Source of the DNA: Pipra filicauda
Lineage: Eukaryota > Chordata > Aves > Passeriformes > Pipridae
Assembly: GCF_003945595.2 (NCBI RefSeq)
Contig: NW_024104096.1
Span: forward strand, 4,712,501-4,776,500
Direction: 5' to 3'
Length of the DNA stretch: 64,000 nucleotides
Part shown: piece after piece, positions 28,501-42,900 of the stretch
How the letters are laid out: the number at the start of each line of letters is the position of its first letter
Numbering within the stretch: the stretch's first letter is position 1
Made by a program: the position numbers and the translations under genes
The notes under the pieces: model-generated
The model's database searches: none
Told to the model about the DNA's origin: nothing
What the model saw: only the letters and a program-made list of their open reading frames with translations

Positions 28501-30129
28501 AGTCTATTAAAGTTTATGGAAATGTCTATATCTCTTAACTCAGTAGTAGCATTGTTCTTGAGCATAAAGCCGTCAGGTGTGCTAATATACTCTCAATTAG
28601 TCCTTTCATTGTACTATTTGATATATTGAAAATAGGAGAGTATTTTCAGAAACGATTTTAATTTTAAGAGGAAAACATAAGGTTTTCTAGTACCAGCACA
28701 GAATCTAAAACTCATGGTCATATTATGAGATTTCATTGGCTGATTCTGAAATGAGTCATAGACTTCTGGGAAAGCAGTGCCATATTTCCATATGCCGTGA
28801 CTTTTCCTTCACAGTTCTTTTTCGTCCAGATAGATGTCTAAGGTCTGAGTAGTTTGGGAAAGAGTGTTACAGATGTAATACCTGGGGAAAAGGTGGTAAC
28901 TTTCCTTCTTGACAGTGGTGAAACTTGTACCAAGCTGAAAAATTGAATTCAGCATGCTATCAGCTTTAAGAAGCAAATGTTTGCATTTCTGAGGTCTGAC
29001 ATCACAAATGTTAATCCTTAAACCTAGACTTCACAGCAAAGCAGCAAAATTTGTTGGTAGATTAATATTTTGTTGAGAATTTTTTAATGACAGTATATAA
29101 GGTTAGGATCAATGTAAGTGCTATTGTAAGCTTATCTATTTTTAATCTTTTCAATCTGAACCAGAACTGGTGGTGTTTAGTTACCATCATCATGAAATAG
29201 TAGCAGTTTGTATATTAAGGTCCTCTGGAATGAGACAAAAGCTGTTGATCTGTTTGCATATTAAACCTTAGGATTCCATTGATGCGAAACGGGCTGCATA
29301 GGGTTGACTGATCTGTCTTTGCATTAACCAAGTGGGGAAGTATTCAAATAAAATGATCACTCATAGATCCCTCAAAGAAGGAGTGGGTGAAAGAAGGGGG
29401 AGGAGGAGCTCCACACAATAAACAAAGCAAAAGTACTCAATTCTTTTCAAAGACTTATAAATATTTAATAATCATCTGTCCATGGCCAATCTAGAAAAAG
29501 AAACGTTTAATTTGACCGTTCTAAAGGCCCAAACCTGAATTTTGATTGAGGTGGTTTGAAAGTACACATTAGTTAGTCTGGTGTTTCCTTGGATGTAAAG
29601 GCAATATTTTCTTGGGATGGGTTGTGAATCTTTCCAAATGTAGGTATAACTGTAGGTTGATTTAGATTTTTGGTGTGGCAAAATAATGCTGCATAAGACA
29701 GTATTTTTCACTACTGTAAAAATACTTTTAGCCTGGTCACTTTCATTTTAGCTGAAGGTAAATATCAACTGCTGTGACTATGTACAAATTTTTTTATGTC
29801 TATATATATAGATATTAAAAAGTGAGAAATTATGTGATCTTTGACAATATTAACAAGTTTTTAAGAACTCCCTTTATTCTCCACATCCCTTCTCCTAAGT
29901 CGTATCACTGAAGGCACCTGATTCAAGTGTCCCCTTGGATGAACCTCTTGTATCTCACACTAGCCAATTTCGACAGTCTAAGTGCTCAAATTGAGCCATT
30001 TTGTTCTCTGTAAAATAAACCCAGGCCCATTATACGTGATTTTTCATTCACACACCCCTCCCCTTCTCTTCATTTTCTTCCTCCTCTCCTTACTACAGCT
30101 CTGTGAATGTAGAGTGGCAACATTGTGAG
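22514..30129. other. AT-rich intronic DNA, nothing recognised
   Basis: A short (TG)n run lies at about 24144-24156. The short piece 27540-27660 is less AT-rich and has GGCTGGATGGCTGGCT, but nothing identifiable. Confidence 0.55.
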
Positions 30130-30560
30130 GACCAGTGTTTTCACTCCAGGCATGTCAACTTCAATCTGCTGCGATTTGGTGTGAAATCTGTGCCATGGTG
30201 TGGGGCACAAAGGTCAACCCCCCCATAATTGATGTTGCTTATTCATCTGCTTCCCGTGTATTTTTCTCTCCACACACTGGCCTTTGTTTGGATAAATTGT
30301 TTGAAGATTTACTGTAGTTCTTAAGGCCTGAGAAGCAGCTCCTGCTGTACAACTTCAATGTCCCCGCTAGGCAGGAGGCTCAGCTAGGATGACACATAAT
30401 GGCATTTAGACAGAAAGATCTTTTTCTCCCAAGACAAAACGTAGAGGACATCATCTGGCATAACAATTAGGACAATTTTCAGACTAATTTACTATGGAAT
30501 CGCTTTGTGCAGTCCCCTTGTACACCGATATGTTAATTGCTATTAAAACCTGAAATATTA
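30130..30560. promoter_or_regulatory. Possible conserved non-coding element
   Basis: This stretch keeps about six CpGs in a CpG-poor setting and is denser in mixed-composition motifs than its flanks, including CCCATAATTGATG and GTTAATTGCTATTAA. No coding frame is convincing. Calling it an enhancer is inference from composition alone. Confidence 0.2.
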
Positions 30561-33500
30561 TTTTAAGGAATTTGTAGACTTCAGCAAATCAGTATGTATC
30601 TGAATAGGGGGAGAAGGCAGGAACGGGAAATAAAAACTTCCAATGAATGTGATTTTTAAAATTACACAGAGATAAATTTCAGATTATTAAGGAAAACCCT
30701 CAATGGTTATAAAGAATCCAAATATATTAATTTATTGTATTTTGGGTCACCGATGTTTGTTCTGCTTATGCTAGCACATGGCATCATTTGAGGAAGGGAA
30801 AGTAAAACTGCCTTTTATATATTTTGTGGGGCTTGATGAAGATTTGAAAATAAATTTTTGTAAATGTAATAAAATTTCTTGCATTTTCAGATTTCCAGTG
30901 AGCATATATGTAAATATTTGAGCTCTGGGGTAATACATGCAAGAACGTAAACCTACAAACTTTAAAGAACGTCTGTGTCCTTGTGGCTGTAGTTCTGAAA
31001 AGGGTGCATAATTTACTGAAAGAAGTCTTAAAAATAGGAAAAATATTCACCTCTTTAGTAAAGAAAAGAAGGAAAAAGCTTTATCACCAAGTAATCCTAC
31101 CTGCAGATTGAATAAAATAGTTTGAAATCATTGTTTTGATTCCCATTGACTGAAGGCTAGAGTAGCTTTATTGGTTAAGCTGTTAAATCTGCTGTGGTTT
31201 AAACACTTTTTTTTTTTCCTGATGCACCCTTGCTTCGATTGACCTTGAAACGCATTATCTCATCCTTTTTGATTTTTCAGAAGAAAATGTCTATTGCATC
31301 AGATCATTTGAAGCTGTCTTAAAACACTGAATAAATGTGCTTTACTATTCTTCTTCTTCAAGGATAATATAAAGTGTAATTCATGAGTATTTCTACTGCA
31401 ACCTACTAGATGATATCCTCTTGTCTTGGTGATTCACTAAGGAGGCTTTACCTGCAACTAGTAAGCAGAGTCTAATATATGTGGGGCACTGTGAATACTC
31501 TGGTTTAGTTGTGGAATACAAATAAACTCCATCTGGAAAAACACCTGGCACTTCATTGTCTGAGGTGGTCAATGTAGTGCGATGCTAAGATGTTAGAATT
31601 CTGAAAATCATTATCTTGATCAAGAATAGTGGATTAAAGAAAATCCTTTTAGAACTGAAAGTAATTGACAGTAAAATTCAAATAACTGTGTTATAGAATG
31701 CCCATTACTCAGGATATAGAGCAGGTTTATGGTAGTACATGCACCTAAAAACAAACCTCTCGTGCAATCATGCTGGTTTCACCCTGAGAATAATTTTGTT
31801 CATGGACTGAAAATCTTACTAGCTGCTTTTTCAAGCTCAAATATGGTTACTGCAACATTTTTGTATGAGTATCATGCCTTTGCGATATATTCTTGTTACG
31901 TGTCTATCATAATGAGTTTGCGTGAAAAGAGTATGCAAAGATTCTTATTATGAAATTTGTATGTGTCTTAGTACTGGCTCTAGCATTTATTTTATGGATT
32001 TGGCATTTCTGTATGTTCTGGTTTGTTTGTGTTTATTCTTTAAATTAAAAATGCTTGTCATTAACTGAAATCTAAAAAAACCCACATTGTTTGTCATTTT
32101 TAAGGCCACTAGTATGGATCAATAATCGAAATTTCACTTCCTTTTTATTCCTTTTAAATAATACATATGCAGTCTTGGATATAGTGAAATTGCGTTTTGA
32201 ACAACAATAAAAATGAGATGCAAATATCAGCAGGAAAATAATGAAACATTTCATGCACCTCCACCCAATTTATTAGTCAGTATGATCATTAAAATATCAG
32301 TCCCAAGAAACCATAGCATTGTAAAAATAGTGACACATTCCTAATTTATTTTTACATATGTTCCATTTTGAAATAGAGAGAGAAATCATATCATATCTTA
32401 GATATCTATAAGTAAAATTTAAATTACATGCTTAGTAGAAATTACCCTTACTTTAATCCAGGCTGTTCTCATTCCTTTGAATAGTGAAAAAAAGTTTTAA
32501 TTTATTCACATTGTTCTTCTTGCCAAACTTGGAATATAACCTTGCAGCATAAGGCTAGTTTCCTCTCCTTCCTTCATTTAGAAGTGGTTGGGAAGCCTGA
32601 AAATATAGTTTCTCTCTTTTCAGGTGGTATGCCTTTCATGTCAGGTGAAGAAGCATTATTTGAATTTGTTTACGATTATTTTTAGGGAAATGGTGAGGAT
32701 AACTGCTTCTTGTACACTTTTTGGAGGTGCACTATAGTGGATCTAAACAACTTGATGGCCTGAATGGATATTTTGCCAGGGCTCTGTTTGCTTAAAACTT
32801 TTAGGTGGCTTGGAGCTGGCTGGATTAATGAGAGAATTAGAAATACAAAGCATATCTGCGTGACTGGGCTTTCTTGTGAACAGCCTTGGCAAAAAACTGC
32901 ACAGCTCTCAGAACTAAAAAGCACATATTTCGTGTTCACTTCTATGCTTTACTGTTATGTATTTGTACCCGCCTTTTCTTTTTGAAGATAATGAGCGTGA
33001 GGAACATGCAGAGTGGTTTTTTTCCCAGACGGTTTATATCTCCCATTTGTGGAAAAGAATGATTTTGTGACCTGGGAAATTGGATTTTGGGGGAAGGTTT
33101 GTTAGTAATAGAGGGATTAGGTTAAACAGATTTTTAGTTATTTCTTTTATTTAAAATGGTTTTGTCCACTGTATATAAATATACGGGACTCTAAATTTGC
33201 CCTGTAGTTAGAACGCATGTTAAATATGGAGACTAGCTGCATTCCTAAACCGTGAATTTTTAAGACTCTCTGCATAATAAATATACTTTATGGCATAATT
33301 TTTGATGCCTGTGTAATACTAGTCCAAACTTTGTCTACTCTTGTACCCTTTGAAATTCCTGTCCATTTTATAAGTACTAGGTAATTCACATTGAGATGAC
33401 TTGTTATCTCATGCACATCTATGCCCAACTGGTATTACTGGTATCAAGATAAGATATAGTGCTTTTCCTTTGGGAGTAGGATTAGTCATATTTGTTTAAG

Positions 33501-36079
33501 TGAAGTGTGAGTTCAGCACTGGAGAAAAGTGCCGGACTGACAACTCTGGAAGATGAGCTCCTGGATCTCTGTGGAACAGGGAACAGAAGTGCTTTGCTTT
33601 ACTGATATACCTCTGCCCTGACCTTGGACACATGACTGCTAATAATTGGGCAAGTGTAGTCTCCAAGTTGATTTTGAACCTGTCTTTTGCTTTGAAGCTG
33701 ATGGCAAGCTGCCAGCTGAATTTGCTTGAAAAGAAACTCCTCACTGGCAGCTGGATGAAGACTACAAAAAATACTCTCACTTTGTCCATCGATTAGTCTT
33801 CAGTAACAACTTAGGGCAGTTTAGCTCCCTGTAGTTCTCCTGCTTTCTACCTTTCCTTCCAGCTCAATTTTAACTGGATCATATCCCTGAACTGCTTAAC
33901 CATGGGATTGCACGAGAGTCGGGGTGTAGCTGAAGGGAGAAGGAGGTGAGGTCAAACAGTAAAAGCAAAGAATAGGAACATTAGAGTGTGGCAGTCAGAT
34001 TGGCTTAATTATTATTACACTGTAATGCTGCAGATTGGAGCTCAGAGCTCAGTTTAAACTAATAATTTGGGGTGAAAATTGCTAACATTGATGTCTTATT
34101 ATGGCTCAGCAATGTCATTCTAAAATTAGTTAAAATAACATATATCCAAACGAAGCCATACAGATTCCCACCAAAAAAATTCTTCCAACCTTTTCATTTT
34201 ATATTGAATCTCATGCCATACTGAATTATGAAAATGACCCTTGAGTTATTTTGCATGTATGATGTGGTTATATTGACTGTGCTGCACTGTCTGTTGTAGT
34301 CGCACTCTGTTTTTAAAAGGTTGGGTCCATCTGTATCTGCTGTTGGCTTTTTTTTTTCCCTTTTAAAAATCTCACCCTGAATGAATTTTGTAAATATTCA
34401 GTCTTGACTTCAGCTTGCATTGCAGTGTCATCAATTATGACAGACTGCTGCCTCTTCTCTCCTCTCTTCATCTTTTCCCTGTCAAAATGCACCCTTTGGC
34501 AGAATATTTTTCAAGGGCTAAATGTGAGTCTAAGGGAGTCACTGTCAAGGTATTTTTCATAATTTCAAAAATATTTTTCTCTTCCTCTTGTTTATAATTA
34601 CCTCTTGGAAACTTTAAATTGAAATGTTTCTTTACTGGTTTTTCAACACATCCACACTCTACTGAGAGAGAAGGGCAGATTTGAAGGTTATTGATGTATT
34701 TTTTTACCCTTTGGGGTTGGGGGAGAAGAAGGGAAAAGACTTATGGCCATAGTATATATAATGTATTCCCCCCTCACTCCCCACCTCAATAAATACTAAA
34801 AATGTTATATGAGTACCCAAAACTGGTCTGATATTCCTTTAGTGGGAGGGCTTTTCCTCACTTCCTCCTATATGTGAAAAGGCCAGCTGCTTGTGGTCCT
34901 TGCATCCCATAGTAGATGAATAATGCAACCCTAAGGCAACAGCAACTGTTTGCAGTCTGGAAAGAGCCACAACTGAATACCTAGGGAAGATAGAGACTTT
35001 CTTTGTCCCTTTTCTCTGCTGTTCTGGTTACCATGGACTGGTTTAGATCCCAATGTATCTAAAAAACCTGTAAGGTAGCCAAGCAAATTTTGGTCACCAA
35101 GAAACCTATCCAATATTTTCATTTTATTTTTTGATCTCTTTAGTAAGTATTGAGGCGGCTTCATTTACACAGCTTCTGAAGCATTAAACATGACACTTGT
35201 TTTCCTACTTTTGCTATAATATGTTTGTTAACTTTGCCTACTGCGCTGCCAGCATGTAATTTTATTGTGAGCTTCATGATTATGGATTTTCTTTCCCCTA
35301 AAGTTTCACCTCTAGTTTTAGCTTTGGGTTTTTTGTTTTTGTGTTTGATTTTTAATAAAATCTTTTTCCTCATAGAGTTCTGATTTCATAAGGTAAAAGA
35401 TCCAAAGACTCTCTAGAGAATGTGTTGTTAATGTTGATTTTGCCTTAAAGTCTCGTGCTATTTTAGTAATGGGTGTGAATATGGCAGGTTCTTCTATCAG
35501 ATTACATTAATATCATCATCTCTTTAATGATGTAAAATGTTGATCTTGGATATGGAAAGATACATACACACATATATTCGCTTTTTTCATTAGATTCTAT
35601 TTTTGCACATGCTATGGTCCAAATCCCAATTTCTTCAAAATTTCAGAGTTTGTAGTTACAAGCTTAATTGGCATCTAAAAATTTAACATTTGATAAACAT
35701 GAAAACCTCTACCTATGTTATACTGAGTGTAGAAAAAGCTGTACTATTTCTAAAGGCTATTTTGATAGAAGAGACAGTGTTAGTATGTTTTTGCATAGGT
35801 TACACAGCTGCCAAGTTTAGCTGAGGGTTCCACATGATCTGTTTTGCTTGTGCTACTGAGAGCTGAGGTATCGTATGCCCTTAACTCGTGTTGGTTTTGC
35901 ATGGATTGCCTGACATTTTAAGGCAATGGTGACCATGCCCTAAGAAGGCAAAGAGACTAAAACCATTATTTGGATGATTCACAGGCTGTTGTTTTGTTTT
36001 TGCTTTCTTCACTTAGCATTTTGAAGGTATAAAAATTGTTTGGGATTTGTGTTTATAAGAAACCTTTTTTCAGCTGAAT
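30561..36079. other. AT-rich intronic DNA, nothing firmly recognised
   Basis: No gene or repeat family was recognised. The part around 33900-34140 (for example TTAATTATTATTACACTG and GAGCTCAGAGCTCAG) resembles conserved intronic sequence, but the evidence is thin. Confidence 0.5.
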
Positions 36080-36130
36080 GGCTAATCCAGTGGCTAATCC
36101 AAACCTTTTCATCGCTAAACGGCTAATCCA
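36080..36130 (+). promoter_or_regulatory. Cluster of three GGCTAATCCA motifs
   Basis: The 10-mer GGCTAATCCA occurs at 36080-36089, 36092-36101 and 36121-36130. TAATCC is the core bound by K50 homeodomain proteins such as OTX, CRX and PITX (family knowledge). The copies could be a binding cluster or only a degraded short repeat. Confidence 0.35.
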
Positions 36131-37670
36131 ATCTTCTACTTGTAGAACTGTTGGTTATTGTGCATGGATAGAGGAGGAGTATGGCCTGCTGGTTAAAACA
36201 GGGAACTACTAGGATACTGAAAAGTGCAATTCCTGTCCCTGCCATATAATTTCCATATGACCTTGGGCAAGATATGTCAGATAAAACTTACTTCACAGGG
36301 GTATAATATAGCTGAACTGATGAAATTGTAGTGCTTTTAAATCCTCTTAAGGAATGTTACACAAAAAGTAATTACTAGTATAGTAGAATAGTTATGAAAG
36401 TAAAGTAGAAGAACTGGCATGATTACGAGACAATTTCTTGACTTTTCTTTCTGGCTATTTAAGAACTTTTCTGACTTAGTTGGGGTTAGAAAAGTTGATG
36501 CATTGCCAGTTTGTTTCTGTCCTTGATGTGCACGTGCAGCTCCCATTAGTGCCAGCAGGAGCCTGTGCTTGCATCACAAGAGGAGAATAGACCCCTGTGT
36601 GTGTAATGATAAGTTAGATAGCATCTTGTGGCTCTGTGTATGATTTCTGATCTATTGTGCCAGAGATACTACAGCATGAGAGAGAGCTGCTGTCATTTTC
36701 AATAGGAAGTGAGAACTTTAAGAGCCTGAGAACTGTCCTCTTTTTTGAATAGCACTTTTGCTGCATGAAGTGTAATTTATTTTTATCACAGCAGGCATAA
36801 AGCTTCCAGGTTTTCATAAAGAAAAATGATCCATATAGTCCCAATGTCGATTGAACAATCATTTGAAAACCCGTAAATTCAAAACACAGCTCTTTCCTCT
36901 TTCTCGATGCAAAGTAATATTGCTTTTTTTGCTGCAGCTTTTAATTTTTTTAATCTTGGAATTTCATTAGTACTTTGGATATACTATATAAGAGTGATTT
37001 AATCTCAGTAATTATATTTCTAGATATCAGTTTGCCTGTAGCAGTACACATGATTTAATTATAGTAACAAAAACTTCTTCAGACAGGACTTTCTGTACTT
37101 TCAAAATCTTTCAGAGCGGTACTTCCTGAACTATTTTTTTTAAAGTAGAAAATGTGAATCAATCATTAAAATTTGTGAAAAAAGTGGAAAGGGGAGGAAA
37201 GGATGAGGGAAAAGGGAAGAGAAAGGAATTGTTTGTATCTTGCCTGATACACAAACACACCAGAAGAAAAGAAAACAAAGGAAGACTAGTTACTAGTCCT
37301 ACAACTTGTCAGTTTGATTAGTGAACGGTTGCCTCTCTCTCTTCTGAGAAAATACTACGTCTTTAAATGATGTCCATTCTTAAATGTAGAAACCTTGCAT
37401 TGTGTCTCTTAATGCATAATTGGACTGTCTTTTAATACAAGCAGAGGCACTTGTTTCTGAATATAAACCCTGCACCTCAACAGGTCAGGAAGATAGTAAA
37501 AACCTGTTGTTTGGCTTTGTCTTGGGGAATAATGGAGTCACTAATCTACTTGATCTCTGGGAGTCAGATAAAGAAGAAAGTGAACGATGCATACATTTTA
37601 AAGATGGAAGGCACTTGTAAAAGCAATTCCTTTGGAGGGAAAAAGTAGAGCAAAGGCTGTTGGAAACCTT

Positions 37671-37960
37671 TTAATTAGTACTAATTACCTCAGCAGAAAA
37701 CGTTGGAGGCTTGAAAGGATTTGTGTCAGCAAGTGAAAGATCAAAGATTGCGACGCTCGCATTTTAATCTGTTGGCTATAAAAACGAATGAGGGGGTGGT
37801 AATGGGGCCCATGAGAATGACAACCCAGGTGGTGGAGGCCTTAATCCCTTCTTTACTGCTAGTGCCTGAGGCCTAGTTCCAATTACATAATAAGATGATT
37901 TAATTTTTGCTTTAATTTTAACAAAAATTAAGTTTATTTTAGCCTTCAGTAAGGACAAGA
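37671..37960. promoter_or_regulatory. Possible conserved non-coding element with a homeodomain palindrome
   Basis: It contains the perfect 16-bp palindrome TAATTAGTACTAATTA (37672-37687), two inverted TAATTA homeodomain cores. It then has five CpGs between 37701 and 37786 and an AT-rich TAATTTTTGCTTTAATTTT tail. There is no coding frame. It resembles developmental enhancers, which is inference. Confidence 0.35.
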
Positions 37961-38205
37961 CAAGGTTTCCAGACAAAATCCTGTCAATTTATTTCTTTTA
38001 ATGTTTTAAGTCCAAGCCTTTACTTAGCCATTTTTTCCCTAAGTGGCTGAAGCTGCTCTGTACAAGGCCACGAGGCAGCAAAGGTGCTTTGATGTGGTCC
38101 CTGCAAATGGGGAGGGGCTTGCAGCAGGTCACTGGTGGCCACTGTGGCAGCATTTAGGGGAAGCTGATAGTGCCATGAGTGAGCCTTCTTTCTGGTTTGT
38201 TTCTT

Positions 38206-38292
38206 TGGGGTTTTTTTTGGTTTTGTTTTTTTTTTTTTTTTGCTTACTTATTGCTTGATATGGGTTTTGTTGTTTGTTTTTTGGGTTTTTTC
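38206..38292. repeat. T/G-rich low-complexity tract
   Basis: It consists of runs of T broken by G, including 16 consecutive T's at 38226-38241. It ends in GGGTTTTTTCC. Confidence 0.8.
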
Positions 38293-39196
38293 CAACAAAC
38301 TACCTAATTGCATCAGTTCATGGGTATGGTGATATTTCAGTTCTTTGTATTCTTTCAAAACACTCCAGGTGGGTTCACATGATCATGTATGAGGTAAATT
38401 ACATCTTTTTTTTTTTGTGGCTTGAGCAGAATATGTGCCCCTCAGAAATCTCGTTGTCATCAAATTCCTCTATGGTCAAAAGAGTGAGCATATGGCTGAG
38501 CCTGAAGAGAGGCTGATGGCTGCAATGTAGTCATCAAATGGATTGATTTATATCCAGGAATTTCCAGCACTTCTGCACAGCCAGCCCAGCCCTTGTGTTG
38601 AGTGGCAGGTAGATGCCTCTTGAAGCAGCTTTGGGTTTGCAATTCAACTCATGCAGTCAGGTGTTATCTATGCACAGGGAACTAATAGGGTTTGAGTTTG
38701 GGTTTTTTTTTTAACTGGGCTTTTACAAAAGGTTATATTACTTATGCTCTGTGGATTCAAGTTGCAGCCACTCATGGTTTTGGTTTTACAGGTAGTTGCA
38801 CTAAAAATCCAGAGGCAGTGGCAACATCTGTAGTCAGGCCTCTATTCTCAGATCTTTAAATTTATTTATTGAGCAACGAACGATTGAGATAAACTTGGAA
38901 CTACATACTTCATTAAATTTTATATTGATTTTTAAAAAATATTTGAATCATGTTAAATGTGTATATGATTTAGATAATTGTTTGACAGTGTATATAATAG
39001 CACATCCTCAACTACTAGCGTATGCTGCTTGTAACTCAGCCTTCAGCTTCAGGTTCTTATGGTGTGTGATTTTATGCTGACCTAGTAGAAAGCAGTGCTT
39101 ATTTCAAAATAGATTGTTTTGAAGGAAGTCTTTTGGTCCCTCAGTAGGCTTTGTATGTGTTGGCATGAATATGTGAAGCAACCTTTTCAAACATAA

Positions 39197-39244
39197 GACT
39201 TGATGATCTTGGAGGTCTTTTCCAACCTTAATGTTTCTGTGATG
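39197..39244 (+). mobile_element. CR1 LINE 3'-end fragment
   Basis: GACTTGATGATCTTGGAGG and TCTTTTCCAACCTTAATG, followed by TTTCTGTGATG, match the extreme 3' end of a bird CR1 retrotransposon. Only about 50 bp remains, heavily 5' truncated, with no coding part. Confidence 0.8.
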
Positions 39245-39928
39245 TCAAAGTTCAGTGTTGTCTTCCTTTTGCTTGCCTTTTTCTAATCTGTGGAATGTCA
39301 GTTGTCTTTAGGCATGTTATGAAAAAACTTTTCTTGAATCTCACTCCTAGGGCATGGAGAAACAATTGGACTGAGACCTGAGCCTCTTTCCAGAGCAGTG
39401 TAGGGGAGTAACACTAGCTTATTTTTGGGAGAGGTGGCTCTTTCCTGTTGTATTGCTCCATCATGGGCCATGGCAGGTGACTGTCCCTGTGAAGCTGCTC
39501 AGAAAGACCCAAGGTGGTTCTCTGTTTCTCCAGGAGATGTTGGGGTAGTCCCTTTGTTTTAACATGATCCTAAGATTTTTTGTATTGCTGTGTGATGTGG
39601 AGAACGTTTGAATATATCATGGGCACAGTGACCAACTAAGAGTATATTGATATGATCTGTGTTTTGGTAGTTATTCATTATCAACATCGTCATCATCATC
39701 CCTAGCCTATCAAATCCCCAATTGTATATCTTTTGACGATGGGATTTCTGCTGGACTGTAATTTTCCAATCAGATTTTAGACAATTTATTAATTTTAGGA
39801 ACTGAAGGGGGAGGTGGGAGGAGAGAAACCAATACAAAAATAGCCTACCATAGAGTCCATAGTCCATCCTCTTGGACTGTAGGTTGCTAGCTGCTCTCTT
39901 TTCCTGCTAGTGTTATGTATGGTTCAAT

Positions 39929-39981
39929 TTTAAATATATATATATATAAAATAAATAAATATATAAATAATTTAAAATATA
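39929..39981. repeat. AT-rich simple sequence
   Basis: This is an imperfect (TA)n and (AAAT)n tract. A run of 15 T's follows at 40046-40060. Confidence 0.8.
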
Positions 39982-42900
39982 AAGTGTAGAAATTGAGGAT
40001 TCTGACAGGAGGACACTATCCAGCATTTTTTATTATGTGTATTTCTTTTTTTTTTTTTTTCACATGATGTATGAATTGAAAGAAATGTATTTGTTGTCCA
40101 TCATGTATGTTTCTGGGAAATTTTATTGACTTGCATTTTAATGTGATAATCTTTATAATCTCAGAGTCTGAATTCTTAAGTCTTGTTTTGAGCAAATGCT
40201 TTTCATTATTAAACACTCTGTGCTTCCATTGCTGAGGCAATGTGTTAATATCACTTGTTATTTTCCATAGTATGAACAGTGGTAAAAATAAACAAAAGAA
40301 ACCCCGAAATGAACATTGCAGTAAACTAATAACTTCATTTTGGCCATGCATTTGTTGTTTACTTATGCAAGCAGTTACTTTTGTAAACAATTTTAATGCA
40401 TGTTGCAAGACTTTAATTGAAACACAACTCCCCCCCCCACCCAATTTGACTACACAGGTTGAATGAACAGATTATATGAAAGCATTATCTAAATCACAAG
40501 GATATAAGGACATGCTTATATCTGGTTTTGAACTCACATACCCAGATCTTTGCAGGATAAGGCCCAGTAACACAAGAAAGTTATTCAAACAATTAGTCCT
40601 GAGCAGTTATCATGCAGTAGTGTTTGACTGAGTGCAGTGTGTGGTAATGATTCCCAAAAGTCATGGGGTGTTTCCTTGCTTTCTGCTCTTTGCAAGGGTG
40701 ATTTATGAGTTTACAAGTTCCTTCCCAAACTCTATAATTGCCCTGACAGTTTCCCAGATGGACTATATCCAAGTTGGTATAAAACAGTACTCATTGCAGC
40801 TGGACCTTCTAATTTATCTGGGGTTAGGTATAGGACTTCTTGTTCTTTTTGTCTCTATTTAAACTTTTTTTTACCTCCCAAGAAACACTGTACCATTGTA
40901 ATTGGTACTACATTCCCTTCAAACACCACATATTCCTGAAAGCTTAGTTTTATGAATGGAAACAAGGACAAATACAAAACTCCATCTTTACATATACTTA
41001 GCACGTCAACTTTCCTCTTGCTGAATCCATCTTCTCTAGGATTCCTGGCATGAATTCCAGCAGGTTCCCCTTCTCAGTCCCACCGTCAGTTCTGATTTAG
41101 TGCTGCCAGAAACCCGAAACTTTGGTGGTCACATTTGAAGATTGTTGGTAATTCTCTGTTTTGTATCAACCAAGTGGTTCCTCCTTGCCCTGAATGCAAC
41201 TATTTGCTCTTTCTCCCTGGCAGTGTCAGACTGGCCAGTTACATCCCACTCCAGCTGGACTTGTCCTGCTCTCTGGCATTCATACCTTCTTACTAAGTGT
41301 TATACAAGACACATACACACACTTCACAAACGGTCCCTGTTATGCCACTAGCTTAGAAAGAGATGAAACAGGATATAATGTTAACACTGATGACAGACCC
41401 AGTAACACAGTTACTTTGTTTAAACAAGCCCATGAAAAAGTGTTTCCCCTCTTACAGCTTTTCTGCTGTTGCAAACTTCCAGTTGCATAATGTACAATTC
41501 ACTGGAGATTGTGCAGACATAAGCAAAAGAAAAAGCTGTCTCTTGCTTGTGTATAATTGTGCTTTAGAGTAAAGCACATCCATGTGGAAGATGTGCTGCC
41601 TAGCAGTTAGGTAGACTTCTTGAAAGGATACTAGTTATTCTCATTTGACTCAGTCATGTATGTTTTTATGCTAAGTTTTATAGGACTAATAATCTGTTTA
41701 CTAGCTTTTGGGACTTATGTGTGTGTTATAGGAAGGAAATCTGCTACAAATAATGGTTTGAGAACAAAAGAAATATAAAGTAAAGGTGAAAATTTGCCTT
41801 GCACCTGGAGATCATTAAAAGATTTTCAAACTATACACCAGAAGTTAAATTTCATAAATTGTTACTGAAGCACCTGAGGTTATCTTTTTAAGACACCTAA
41901 GGGCTTGAGCATTAAGGATGCGGATGACCAAAATGTTCAGAAAGACAATACTAAAAGTTGTATTGTGATTAAAATAAATATTGAAGGATAACCTACATCC
42001 TTACTCCAGAGACATAAGGGTGTGTATTATTCTTGAACAAATTTTTTAAATATATAACAAATGAGAACCTTGTGTGAACAATTTTGTTGGTGTAATTGAG
42101 AATTTCAGTGATCAGAAGATACGTGACTTTTGGAAGCTCACCAACAGTGGCATATATTTTGATTCAGTTGCTCATATTTGTTTGAGGAAGTGTGCAGTTT
42201 AAATAGATCTTATTAAAAAAAAAACCAGCCAAAACGTTAATGCAATGAATCTCACTTCAGTACTTTATTAAATCTATTTAAATATGCATTTGAATACTTC
42301 AGAGGCTTTAAACTGAATGTTTAAAAAGAGATGAATGCAGTGGCCACTAAATTTTAATTGCCTCTAATCTCTTGCTACCATGACAATAAAAATAAAAACT
42401 TTTTAGAAGAATATTCTATGTAATACATTATTTGCCAGGAATATTCTTAATCAGCAAATCCATGTAAGTACGAACATACGTTTTCTGCTTTTCCATAATT
42501 TTAATATGTAAGTTGTATGCTTCTAATAATCTTTGTGTTCTTCTTATCTGCATTTAACAGCATTAAGATATCTTCCTTAATATTATTGAAAGTGGAAATA
42601 TCTTTGTCTTCTTCTTCCCCTTTCTCAACAAATTTAATGGAAAATTTAAAAATTTGAAATTAATCTACTCTATCTTATTTTGCTGTGCAGTTCTGAAGGA
42701 CTCTGATGAGCCTGGATAAGCTTTAGGGAGAGACACATCAAATATAGGCAGACAGCTCCTGTGTCTGGTAACAAAGAGTGAGGAGGTCAAAACTATCCCA
42801 ACAGGCCTGAGCAGGTCAGTCAGAGGCAAATGTTGGAAATAAAATTTGGTGGGGAGGGGAGTAAGGGGCCTGGGTCAAGTCCTGTTCAAAAAGTCAGCTT

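Noticed and set aside
40016..40444. 142-codon minus-strand open frame.
   Set aside because: It is low-complexity: its Lys-rich C-terminal part comes from the T tract at 40046-40060 and its Gly-rich start from the C run near 40430. It has no domain.
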